From NCBI RefSeq assembly GCF_938045625.1, contig NZ_CALIAV010000052.1, forward strand, positions 1 through 12,093: a stretch of 12,093 nucleotides of DNA, written 5' to 3'. Each line of letters starts with the position of its first letter. Position 1 is the first letter of the stretch. This document shows, piece by piece, positions 5,696 through 12,093 of this stretch. The notes beneath the pieces were generated by a model. That model made no database searches, was not told where the DNA came from, and worked only from the letters and a program-made list of their open reading frames with translations. A program made the position numbers and the translations under genes. The stretch is from an uncultured Campylobacter sp. GTDB lineage: Bacteria; Campylobacterota; Campylobacteria; Campylobacterales; Campylobacteraceae.

Positions 5696-7174
5696 ATGGC
5701 GCAAAAAACTATTTTGATGATCACAGACGGTATCGGATATAACGAGAGTAGCGAATTTAACGCATTTGCGGCGGCAAAAAAGCCCACATACGACTGGTTG
5801 TTTAAAAACGTGCCAAATACGCTAATAAAAACCTCGGGCCTAGCAGTGGGCCTACCTGACGGACAGATGGGAAACAGCGAGGTCGGACATATGTGTATCG
5901 GCAGCGGGCGGGTTTTGTATCAAAATTTGGTAAAAATTTCGCTCGGTTTTGAAAACGGCTCGCTAGCCAAAAGCGAAAAGCTTTTAAATTTATTTAAAGC
6001 TTGCAAACGCGTTCACGTCGTCGGACTCTACTCAGACGGCGGCGTGCACTCGCACATGAGCCACTTTGACGCGATGTGCTCTCTTGCGGTCGCAAACGGC
6101 TGCGAGGTATGCGCTCATGCGATAACCGACGGTCGCGACGTAGGCCCGAAAAGCGGGCTGGCTTTCATAAAATCACTGCAAGAAAAGGCGCAAAATGTGG
6201 GCTTTAAGCTAGCTAGCGTTAGCGGTAGATTTTACGCGATGGACCGTGATAAACGCTGGGAACGCGTAAAAACGGCCTACGACGCGATGATGCAAGGAGA
6301 AAACACGCAAACCGTCTCGCCGCTAGAGTACATCATGCAAAGCTACGAGGCGGGCGTGACGGACGAGTTTATAGTGCCGGCTAGTTTTGGCGGGTTTGAG
6401 GGGATAGGCGAAAACGACGGCGTGATATTTATAAACTTTAGAAACGACCGCGTGCGCGAGATCGCGGCGGCTTTAGGCGATGAAAATTTTAGCGAATTTG
6501 CGCGCCCGTTTGTAGTCAAAAATCTACTCACGATGACCGAATACGACGCAAATTTCGCCTTTCCAGTGCTATTTGAAAACGAAAAGCTAAAAAATACCCT
6601 TGCCGAGGTCGTTGCAAACGCGGGCCTAACGCAGCTGCACACCGCCGAGACCGAGAAATACGCGCACGTGACGTTTTTCTTTAACGGCGGCGTCGAGGAG
6701 CTCGCCCAAAACGAAACGAGGGTGCTGGTGCCAAGCCCTAAAGTCAAAACCTACGACGAAAAGCCCGAAATGAGCGCGCAAGCCGTGTGCGATGCGGTAT
6801 TAAAAGGGATGGATGACGGACAGGATCTGATCGTGGTAAATTTCGCAAACGGCGATATGGTCGGCCATACGGGCGAATTTGGTGCGGCAGTCAAGGCAGT
6901 CGAGGCCGTGGATGCGGCGCTAGGGCGCATCGTGGCAAAGGCCAAGGAGAAAAACTACGCGCTAATCATCACGAGCGACCATGGCAACTGCGAGCAGATG
7001 AAGGACGCGCAGGGTAATTTGCTAACCAATCACACGACTTTTGACGTATTTTGCTTCGTGATGGGCGAGGGCGTAAAGGCGGTAAAGGAAGGCGGTCTAA
7101 ATAATATCGCCGCGAGCGTTTTGGCGCTAATGGGTATCGAAAAACCGGCCGAGATGGACGAGGCACTGTTTTAA
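5696..7174 (+). CDS. gpmI: 2,3-bisphosphoglycerate-independent phosphoglycerate mutase
   Basis: This cytoplasmic Mn-dependent enzyme interconverts 3- and 2-phosphoglycerate in glycolysis and gluconeogenesis. The 492-residue protein belongs to the alkaline phosphatase superfamily. Visible active-site residues are D11 in ITDGIG, the phospho-accepting S61 in QMGNSEVGH, H118 in DGGVHSH, the TDGRD at 144-148, R178 in SGRFYAMDRD, NFRNDR at 247-252, K321 in EKYAHVTFFFNGG, D387 and H391 in NGDMVGHTG, D428 and H429 in TSDHGN, and H446 in NHTTFD. Both the phosphatase and the inserted transferase domain are complete. Length is slightly below the roughly 510 residues of typical homologues. The best Shine-Dalgarno (AAGGCG, 5679-5684) is 11 bases from the ATG, a little far. 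The gene is divergent from mraY and 108 bases before fabG. Confidence 0.97.
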   Translation: MAQKTILMITDGIGYNESSEFNAFAAAKKPTYDWLFKNVPNTLIKTSGLAVGLPDGQMGNSEVGHMCIGSGRVLYQNLVKISLGFENGSLAKSEKLLNLFKACKRVHVVGLYSDGGVHSHMSHFDAMCSLAVANGCEVCAHAITDGRDVGPKSGLAFIKSLQEKAQNVGFKLASVSGRFYAMDRDKRWERVKTAYDAMMQGENTQTVSPLEYIMQSYEAGVTDEFIVPASFGGFEGIGENDGVIFINFRNDRVREIAAALGDENFSEFARPFVVKNLLTMTEYDANFAFPVLFENEKLKNTLAEVVANAGLTQLHTAETEKYAHVTFFFNGGVEELAQNETRVLVPSPKVKTYDEKPEMSAQAVCDAVLKGMDDGQDLIVVNFANGDMVGHTGEFGAAVKAVEAVDAALGRIVAKAKEKNYALIITSDHGNCEQMKDAQGNLLTNHTTFDVFCFVMGEGVKAVKEGGLNNIAASVLALMGIEKPAEMDEALF

Positions 7175-7218
7175 TACTATATAAATTTTAGGTAAAAGGC
7201 TTTTTAGCTTTTGTCTGA

Positions 7219-7274
7219 TAAAATGCAAGTAAAATTTGAAATCAAGTAAAATGCAAGTAAAATTTGAAATCAAG
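7219..7274 (+). repeat. Perfect tandem duplication of 28 bp in the fabG leader
   Basis: Two identical, directly abutting 28-bp units cover 7219-7246 and 7247-7274. Each begins TAAAATGCAAGTAAAATTTG and ends ATCAAG. Each unit carries two TAAAAT words, so candidate -10 boxes are doubled, while only the second copy leads into GGAG and forms the real ribosome binding site AAGGAG (7272-7277), 5 bases before the fabG ATG. It looks like a recent slippage or unequal-crossover product. Confidence 0.85.
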
Positions 7275-7282
7275 GAGAAAAA

Positions 7283-8026
7283 ATGAAATTTAGCGGAAAA
7301 AACGTGCTAATCACCGGCGCAAGCCGCGGTATCGGCGCGCAGATAGCCAAAACCCTAGCGCAAATGGGACTAAAAGTCTGGATAAACTACCGCTCAAAGC
7401 CCGAAATAGCCGATGCCCTGCAAGCTGAGATCGTAGCAAACGGCGGACGGGCCGCAGTGGTAAAATTTGACGCGACGGACGAGGATGAGTTCATAAAGGC
7501 GATAAATTTGATCGCGGACGCCGACGGCGAGCTGGGCTACCTCGTAAATAATGCCGGCATCACGAACGACAAGCTCGCGCTTCGCATGAAGACGGAGGAT
7601 TTTACCGGCGTGATAGGCGCAAATTTGACCTCGGCCTTTATCGGATGCCGCGAGGCGCTAAAAGTAATGAGCAAAAAACGCTTCGGCGCCGTCGTAAACG
7701 TAGCCTCGATCGTGGGCGAGATGGGTAATGCCGGACAAGCTAACTACGCTGCGAGCAAGGGCGGAATGATCGCGATGAACAAAAGCTTCGCCAAAGAGGG
7801 CGCGGCGAGAAATATCCGCTTTAACTGCGTAACGCCGGGCTTTATCGAGACTGATATGACGAGCGAGCTAAGCGACGAGATCAAAAAAACATACAGCGAC
7901 AACATCCCGTTAAAGCGATTTGGAAGCGCTAGTGAAGTGGCCGAAGCTGTGGCGTTTTTGCTAAGCGATCACGCTAGCTACGTCACGGGCGAGACGCTAA
8001 AGATCAACGGCGGACTATATATGTAA
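7283..8026 (+). CDS. fabG: 3-oxoacyl-[acyl-carrier-protein] reductase
   Basis: FabG reduces 3-oxoacyl-ACP to 3-hydroxyacyl-ACP with NADPH, the first reductive step in each round of type II fatty-acid elongation in the cytoplasm. The 247-residue protein is a classical short-chain dehydrogenase: cofactor motif TGASRGIG at 11-18, NNAG at 89-92, N114, and the catalytic S142, Y155 and K159 (YAASK). The C-terminus ends in the family-typical INGGLYM. Length is normal. AAGGAG lies 5 bases before the ATG. It stands just upstream of acpP, fabF and accA, which supports FabG rather than another SDR. As I recall, in C. jejuni fumarate reductase-like genes lie between fabG and acpP; here they are adjacent, 79 bases apart. 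Confidence 0.94.
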   Translation: MKFSGKNVLITGASRGIGAQIAKTLAQMGLKVWINYRSKPEIADALQAEIVANGGRAAVVKFDATDEDEFIKAINLIADADGELGYLVNNAGITNDKLALRMKTEDFTGVIGANLTSAFIGCREALKVMSKKRFGAVVNVASIVGEMGNAGQANYAASKGGMIAMNKSFAKEGAARNIRFNCVTPGFIETDMTSELSDEIKKTYSDNIPLKRFGSASEVAEAVAFLLSDHASYVTGETLKINGGLYM

Positions 8027-8060
8027 GCGCGTAAATTTGCGTTTTTGCGAAAGTTTAAGC

Positions 8061-8076
8061 TAAAATATATTAAAAT
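8061..8076 (+). promoter_or_regulatory. Candidate promoter region of acpP
   Basis: Two TAAAAT words (8061-8066 and 8071-8076) lie 30-45 bases before the acpP ATG in an AT-rich leader. Either could be the -10 box of a promoter for the acpP-fabF-accA group. Their spacing from the gene is usual, but short A/T words are common here. Confidence 0.35.
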
Positions 8077-8105
8077 CACGAAATTTTTATTTTTAGGAGA
8101 AGAAA

Positions 8106-8339
8106 ATGGCAATATTTGATGACATAAGAGACGTAGTAGTCGAGCAACTAAGTGTGGCTCCTGATGCAGTAAAACTTGAGTCTAAGATTATCGAAGATCT
8201 AGGCGCAGACTCGCTTGACGTAGTTGAGCTAGTTATGGCTCTTGAGGAGAAATTTGAGGTTGAGATACCTGATAGCGACGCTGAGAAGCTGATCACTATA
8301 AACGACGTCGTAAGCTATATCGAGAAACTAAACAAATAA
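8106..8339 (+). CDS. acpP: Acyl carrier protein
   Basis: AcpP carries acyl chains as thioesters on a 4'-phosphopantetheine arm for FabG, FabF and the other fatty-acid enzymes, and supplies lipid A and phospholipid synthesis. The 77-residue, strongly acidic protein has the modification site DSL at 35-37 with S36 as attachment serine, followed by the recognition helix DVVELVMALEEKF. Length is exactly that of typical bacterial AcpP. AGGAGA lies 5 bases before the ATG. fabF follows after 19 bases. The codon use, like that of fabF and accA, is less GC-rich at third positions than in gpmI and fabG, which may reflect high expression. Confidence 0.97.
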   Translation: MAIFDDIRDVVVEQLSVAPDAVKLESKIIEDLGADSLDVVELVMALEEKFEVEIPDSDAEKLITINDVVSYIEKLNK

Positions 8340-8358
8340 GTTTTTGTAAGGAGAGATC

Positions 8359-9567
8359 TTGAAAAGAGTCGTAGTAACCGGGATTGGGATGATCAACGCT
8401 TTAGGGCTCGACAAAGATAGTTCATTTAAGGCTATCTGCGAAGGTAAAACCGGCGTAAAAAAGATAACCTCTTTTGACGTGAGCGATTTTCCAGTTCAGA
8501 TTGCTGCCGAGATAACGGACTTTGACCCGCTTAGCGTTATGGATGCTAAGGAGGTTAAAAAGGTCGATAGATTTATCCAGCTTGGATTAAAAGCTGCTAA
8601 AGAGGCTATGGCTGATGCAAATTTCGGCGAATTCGACGCTGAAAATTTCGGCGTTAGCTCGGCTGCCGGCATAGGCGGCTTGCCTAATATCGAAAAAAAC
8701 TCCAACATCTTACTTGAAAAAGGCTCAAGGCGAATTTCTCCATTTTTTATACCTTCTGCGCTAGTAAATATGCTAGGCGGCATAGTTTCGATAGAGCACG
8801 GTCTAAAAGGGCCCAATATCTCTAGCGTAACGGCATGTGCGGCATCTACTCACGCTATCATCGAAGCGGCTAAAACCATCATGATCGGCGAAGCGCAAAA
8901 GATGCTAGTCGTAGGATCTGAGTCTACGGTTTGCGGTGTAGGTATCGGCGGATTTGCGGCCATGAAAGCGCTTTCTACTAGAAACGACGATCCTCAAACA
9001 GCATCAAGACCTTTTGATAAAGATAGAGACGGCTTTGTCATGGGTGAAGGAAGTGGCGCACTCGTGCTTGAAGAGTATGAAAGCGCTAAGGCTAGAGGGG
9101 CTAAAATTTATGCCGAGGTGGTCGGTTTTGGCGAGAGCGGCGATGCATATCACATCACTTCGCCTTCACTTGAAGGACCGCTTTCTGCGATGAAAAAGGC
9201 TCTTAAGATGGCTGGAAATTTGCAGATCGATTACATTAATGCACACGGTACCTCAACGCCAACTAACGATAAAAATGAAACCGCTGCTCTAAAAGCTCTT
9301 TTTGGTAGCAATGTACCACCGGTTAGCTCTACCAAGGGGCAAACGGGACACTGCCTTGGCGCGGCTGGCGCGATAGAAGCAGTTGTATCTATAATGGCTA
9401 TGCAAGAAGGTCTTATACCGCCTACGATAAACTACGCAACCAAAGACGAGGAGTGCGATCTAGACTATGTGCCAAACGTGGCTAGAAAAGCTGAGCTAAA
9501 CGCCGTTATGAGTAACTCTTTTGGATTTGGCGGTACGAACGGCTCTATTATATTTAAGAAGATATAA
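8359..9567 (+). CDS. fabF: 3-oxoacyl-[acyl-carrier-protein] synthase II
   Basis: FabF condenses malonyl-ACP with a growing acyl-ACP and is the elongating beta-ketoacyl synthase (KAS II). The 402-residue thiolase-fold protein shows the catalytic triad: C160 in SVTACAASTHA, H296 in NAHGTSTPTND and H331 in GQTGHCLGAAGAIE. The NSFGFGGTN loop is at 386-394. The start codon is TTG: AAGGAG at 8348-8353 sits 5 bases before it, the protein then begins MKRVVVTGIGM as in other KAS enzymes, and no ATG is available nearby. A TTG start after acpP may lower FabF yield compared with the carrier protein. The stop TAA shares its last A with the accA ATG, so translation of the two is probably coupled. Confidence 0.96.
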   Translation: MKRVVVTGIGMINALGLDKDSSFKAICEGKTGVKKITSFDVSDFPVQIAAEITDFDPLSVMDAKEVKKVDRFIQLGLKAAKEAMADANFGEFDAENFGVSSAAGIGGLPNIEKNSNILLEKGSRRISPFFIPSALVNMLGGIVSIEHGLKGPNISSVTACAASTHAIIEAAKTIMIGEAQKMLVVGSESTVCGVGIGGFAAMKALSTRNDDPQTASRPFDKDRDGFVMGEGSGALVLEEYESAKARGAKIYAEVVGFGESGDAYHITSPSLEGPLSAMKKALKMAGNLQIDYINAHGTSTPTNDKNETAALKALFGSNVPPVSSTKGQTGHCLGAAGAIEAVVSIMAMQEGLIPPTINYATKDEECDLDYVPNVARKAELNAVMSNSFGFGGTNGSIIFKKI

Positions 9568-10508
9568 TGGCAAGTTATCTAGACTTTGAACAAGGTATCA
9601 AGCAAATAGATGATGACATCGCAAATGCAAGAATTCGCGGCGATGAACATGCGGTAGAAATTCTAAATAAAAATTTAGAAAAAGAGACCGCTAAAATTTA
9701 CAAAAATCTCAACGAGTTTCAGCGCCTTGCTTTAGCTCGTCATCCAGATCGCCCTTATGCTATCGACTACATCAAAGGCATGATGAGGGATTACTATGAG
9801 CTTCATGGCGATAGAGCGTATCGCGACGATGGAGCGATAGTTTGTTTTATCGGCTATATAGGCTCTAAAAAAGTCATCGTAATAGGCGAGCAAAAAGGGC
9901 GAGGAACCAAAAATAAACTAAAAAGAAATTTTGGTATGCCTCATCCAGAGGGTTATCGCAAAGCCTTGCGAATAGCTAAGATGGCTGAGAAGTTTGGACT
10001 TCCTATACTATTTTTGATCGATACTCCGGGCGCGTATCCGGGCGTTGCGGCTGAGGAGCGCGGTCAAAGCGAAGCGATAGCTAGAAATTTATTTGAATTT
10101 GCAAATTTAAAAACTCCGATGATAGCCGTCGTTATAGGCGAGGGCGGAAGCGGCGGAGCACTAGCTATAGGCGTAGCCGACAAGCTAGCTATGATGCGAA
10201 ATTCAGTTTTTTCGGTTATCTCGCCGGAGGGTTGTGCGGCTATACTTTGGAATGATCCGTCAAAACAAGAGCAGGCTACAAAGGCGCTAAAAATAACCGC
10301 TGACGATCTAAAAAGCTTAAATTTGATAGACGACGTTATAGAAGAGCCGATAAACGGCGCTCACAGAGATAAAGAAACTGCCGTAAAGGCGCTTGCAAGC
10401 TATTTTATAACTGAGCTAGATAAACTTGAAAAGCTAAAAGTGGATGAGCTTTTAAACGCCAGAATAGCTAAAATCTTATCTGCAGGCGCATTTGAAGAGG
10501 GTAAATAG
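9567..10508 (+). CDS. accA: Acetyl-CoA carboxylase carboxyltransferase subunit alpha
   Basis: AccA forms with AccD the carboxyltransferase half of acetyl-CoA carboxylase, which moves the carboxyl group from biotin on AccB to acetyl-CoA to give malonyl-CoA, the committed step of fatty-acid synthesis. The 313-residue protein has the alpha-subunit N-terminal helices (LDFEQGIKQIDDDI...), ARHPDRPYAIDYI at 57-69, GRGTKNKLKRNFGMPHPEGYRKALR at about 111-135, IDTPGAYPG at 151-159, GEGGSGGALAIG at 191-202 for CoA binding, and VISPEGCAAILW at 217-228. Length is normal. Its ATG overlaps the fabF stop by one base, with no clear Shine-Dalgarno of its own, so it probably depends on translation through fabF. 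A strong inverted repeat follows 17 bases downstream. Confidence 0.97.
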   Translation: MASYLDFEQGIKQIDDDIANARIRGDEHAVEILNKNLEKETAKIYKNLNEFQRLALARHPDRPYAIDYIKGMMRDYYELHGDRAYRDDGAIVCFIGYIGSKKVIVIGEQKGRGTKNKLKRNFGMPHPEGYRKALRIAKMAEKFGLPILFLIDTPGAYPGVAAEERGQSEAIARNLFEFANLKTPMIAVVIGEGGSGGALAIGVADKLAMMRNSVFSVISPEGCAAILWNDPSKQEQATKALKITADDLKSLNLIDDVIEEPINGAHRDKETAVKALASYFITELDKLEKLKVDELLNARIAKILSAGAFEEGK

Positions 10509-10525
10509 CGCTAAAAAATAGTACT

Positions 10526-10556
10526 CTTACAAAAAGTTGCTTGAACTTTTTGTAAG
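10526..10556 (+). terminator. Inverted repeat after accA, probable terminator
   Basis: CTTACAAAAAGTT and its exact reverse complement flank a 5-base loop, giving a 13-bp perfect stem. A T-rich stretch (TTGCTTATTTATTTTTG) follows. The stem is AT-rich and the T run is broken, so it is less classic than usual, but its position just after the last gene of the group fits termination. Confidence 0.6.
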
Positions 10557-10817
10557 TTGCTTATTTATTTTTGAATTATTTAAATTTATACGAGTCTTAC
10601 ACAAAATATCCGTAAAACCAAAAATAATCTTACTAAATTTAGTTTAACGACTTCCTAGCGCCAAAATACCTGTTTTATGGTTTTATGTTGTGTAGAAAAG
10701 TTATAAAAATAGTATTTAGTAAATGCATTTGGGTCAAAAGATGGTTTGAAAAATAAATTTGGCCACATAAATTTTAAATTTGTAAATTTAAAATTTACCC
10801 GCCCGCCGCTTTTTGGT
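10557..10817. other. AT-rich gap without a convincing gene
   Basis: Between the accA terminator and the broken binding-protein gene I see no credible gene. It contains a 12-bp palindrome ACTAAATTTAGT (10632-10643) and a perfect inverted repeat with 14-bp arms TAAATTTTAAATTT around GT (10768-10797). The latter lies 20 bases past the stop of the leftward gene and might end its transcript, though it has no G or C in the stem. AAATTT-type words are common all over this genome, so the repeats may carry no meaning. Confidence 0.5.
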
Positions 10818-11584
10818 TTATTCTGAAATATCCTTATCAAAATACTTCATCGAGATCTCTTTTAGCTTGCCTTCGGCTCGTAGCTCGTTTAGGGCCTTGT
10901 TTATCGCTTCCAGTAGTTCGGCGTTGCCTTTATGTACGACTACGGCCGTATACATCGTGTCCTCGCCCGCAACTATAAGCTTTATAGGCGCTTTTGGGTG
11001 TTGCTTTTTGTAGTCGTAGAACATCACGGCGTCGTCTATCGTGTCGTCGGCGCGCTTGGTGATTATGAAATTTATCTGGTTGTTTGGGTTATCGGCTACG
11101 ACGAGTTTTGCGCCGTATCTTTCGACGGTTGGGATCCACTTACTATTTACCGAGTGCGTCGAGCGCTTGCCCTTTAGATCGGCAAAGCTCTTGATATCGT
11201 CGTTATCCTCGTGCACGATGATTTCCGAGTACGAGGTCATGTATGGCACGGAGTAGTCGTACTTTTTCTTGCGCTCTTCGGTGATGCTTACTTGGTTAAA
11301 TACGGTGTCCGCCTTGCCCGCGTCAAACGCCGCTAGCATCGCGTCCCACGAGGCTTCTATAAATTTAGGCTTTAGGCCTAGCTTGTCTGCGACCGCTCTT
11401 ACGATCTCTACGTCGTAGCCCATCAGCTCGTCTTTTTCGTTATGAAACAAAAACGGCGAATACACTCCCTCGGTCGCGATAGTGATCACGCCATCTTTTT
11501 AATCTGCTCGAGCGATTTTGCGCTGGCTAAATTTAAACAAACGGCAAGCGTCGCACCTAGTTTTAAAATTTGTCTTAGCTTCGT
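10818..11584 (-). pseudogene. Disrupted family 3 amino-acid (cystine-like) solute-binding protein
   Basis: The intact relatives are periplasmic binding proteins that deliver polar amino acids to an ABC importer. From 11489 leftward an open frame of 223 codons gives a near-complete SBP_bac_3 domain: VITIATEGVYSPFLF, GYDVEIVRAVADKLG, VFNQVSITEERKKKYDYSVPY, FADLKGKRSTHSVNSKW, and LLEAINKALNELRAEGKLKEISMKYF. The KRSTHSVNSKW and DDAVMFYDY parts resemble cystine-binding relatives. The signal peptide is in another frame: KLRQILKLGATLAVCLNLASA then KSLEQIKK, ending in a stop right after AAAAAGATGGCGTGA. One extra A in the five-A tract (11500-11496) would join the two as IKKDGVITIAT, as the family has. 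Where the start should be, 5 bases after AAAAGGAG (11597-11590), there is ACG (11584-11582), not ATG, and no other start exists in that frame. Two lesions suggest a pseudogene; sequencing error remains possible for either. Confidence 0.8.
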
Positions 11585-11609
11585 GCTAACTCCTTTTGTG
11601 AAATTTGAA

Positions 11610-11615
11610 AATATA
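11610..11615 (-). promoter_or_regulatory. Candidate -10 box of the binding-protein gene
   Basis: TATATT on the minus strand (context GGTTATATTTTC) lies about 13 bases before the AAAAGGAG and 26 bases before the lost start codon. It suggests that the promoter survives although the coding frame is broken. Confidence 0.35.
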
Positions 11616-11624
11616 ACCTTAAAA

Positions 11625-11638
11625 ATCGCGATCGTGAT
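11625..11638. promoter_or_regulatory. Near-palindrome, candidate operator
   Basis: ATCGCGATCGTGAT matches its reverse complement at 12 of 14 positions. It lies just upstream of the candidate -10 box of the binding-protein gene, around where a regulator could act. No regulator can be named from sequence. Confidence 0.25.
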
Positions 11639-11698
11639 ATAAATTTAAATTTGACGGACCGATAAAAAGCCGACAAAACCCGCCGTAACGCAAAGCCC

Positions 11699-12093
11699 TT
11701 ATCCTTCGCAAAGCTTACCGCACGCGTCGGCGCGACATCTGCTGCAGTGAGTCATTTGGTGAATGGAGCCGCCGATTAGCTTTCGCATGTTGCGAATTTC
11801 TTCATTCGAGGGTGATTTGATATTTGCAAAAGGGGTGCCCTGCACGGGGATCATCGCCATGCAGTTCATGATATCGGCTTGCCACTCTTTGGCTTTTTTT
11901 GCGATTTGCGGGACGTGATCCATATTTACGCCGGGGATTACGACCGTATTGATCTTTACGATCATACGGGCTTCTTTTAGCTTGCGAATCCCTTCCTCTT
12001 GGCGCTCCCCAAGAATTCTAGCGCCATCCTCGCCGTGGTAAATTTTGTTTTTGTGGCGCACCCACGCATAAATTTTGCCGCCTACGCCCGGCG
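11699..12093 (-). CDS. nifB: Nitrogenase cofactor biosynthesis protein NifB, 3' part
   Basis: NifB is a radical-SAM enzyme that fuses two [4Fe-4S] clusters with a carbide into NifB-co, the precursor of the nitrogenase iron-molybdenum cofactor. Only the last 130 codons are in the window; the frame is open to the right edge, so the radical-SAM CxxxCxxC motif is out of view. Visible are PGVGGKIYAWVRHKNKIYHGEDGA, GIRKLKEARMIVKINTVVIPGVN, ADIMNCMAMIPVQGTPF and the C-terminal HCSRCRADACGKL, whose Cys-x-x-Cys-Arg-Ala-Asp ending is typical of NifB. The stop comes right after it (CEG), so the NifX-like domain fused in many proteobacterial NifB proteins is absent. A GTG within the frame at 12061 is an internal codon, not the start. 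The broken binding-protein gene lies downstream on the same strand. Confidence 0.92.
   Translation of the reverse strand, partial: PGVGGKIYAWVRHKNKIYHGEDGARILGERQEEGIRKLKEARMIVKINTVVIPGVNMDHVPQIAKKAKEWQADIMNCMAMIPVQGTPFANIKSPSNEEIRNMRKLIGGSIHQMTHCSRCRADACGKLCEG

Noticed and set aside
7192..7214. Possible terminator after gpmI (AAAAGGC ... GCTTTT)
   Set aside because: The stem is at best 6 bp with a bulge and there is no real T run beyond it, so I did not list it.
8029..8046. CGTAAATTTGCG near-palindrome followed by five T after fabG
   Set aside because: Too short and mismatched for a terminator; AAATTT words are common in this genome and form such half palindromes by chance.
10655..10840. 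Small leftward open frame of 61 codons after the binding-protein gene
   Set aside because: It overlaps the 3' end of the better-supported gene, runs through the AT-only inverted repeat, has no domain and its residue content (many F, K, N, Y) is that of translated AT-rich noncoding DNA.
10818..11489. Binding-protein frame taken as an intact gene with a GTG start at 11489
   Set aside because: It would lack a signal peptide and begin inside the first beta strand of the domain, while a proper Shine-Dalgarno and a good signal peptide lie in the adjacent frame directly upstream. A frameshift explains this better.

Overview
The window looks like a chromosome segment of an epsilonproteobacterium (Campylobacterota), most likely a Campylobacter species. 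The grounds are the very frequent AAATTT-type words, short leaders with TAAAAT/TATAAT -10 boxes and no evident -35, and a gene set and order (murD-mraY facing gpmI-fabG, then acpP-fabF-accA) that I recall from Campylobacter genomes. A nifB gene at the right edge points to a species carrying nitrogen-fixation genes. I cannot name the species from sequence alone.

Region 1 (1 to about 2990) is one end of an integrated mobile element. A tyrosine recombinase of the P4/DUF4102 type is read leftward away from the 3' end of a tRNA-Phe gene. It is followed 11 bases later by an unrecognised 297-residue gene with a terminator, then by a small AlpA/excisionase-like DNA-binding protein with its own promoter region, and by the first 15 codons of another gene leaving the window. 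Between the integrase and the tRNA lie about 430 bp of AT-rich noncoding DNA packed with ordered short repeats. I read these as probable integrase arm sites or a related recombination and control region.

Region 2 (2991 to 10556) is ordinary core chromosome. It holds tRNA-Phe, the peptidoglycan precursor genes mraY and murD (leftward), and, from a divergent promoter region, gpmI (glycolysis), fabG, acpP, fabF and accA (rightward). The last four serve type II fatty-acid synthesis: AccA helps make malonyl-CoA, AcpP carries the growing chain, FabF condenses and FabG reduces. fabF and accA overlap by one base. A strong inverted repeat closes this group.

Region 3 (10557 to 12093) holds about 260 bp of AT-rich noncoding DNA and then a leftward family 3 solute-binding protein gene. 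That gene appears to be broken twice near its 5' end: an ACG where the start codon should be, and a one-base loss in an A tract that cuts the signal peptide off from the mature protein. Beyond it is the 3' part of nifB (FeMo-cofactor synthesis), running in from the right edge.

The most interesting items are the repeat array between integrase and tRNA, the double lesion in the binding-protein gene, the perfect tandem duplication in the fabG leader, the unknown cargo gene beside the integrase, and the palindrome in front of the small regulator.
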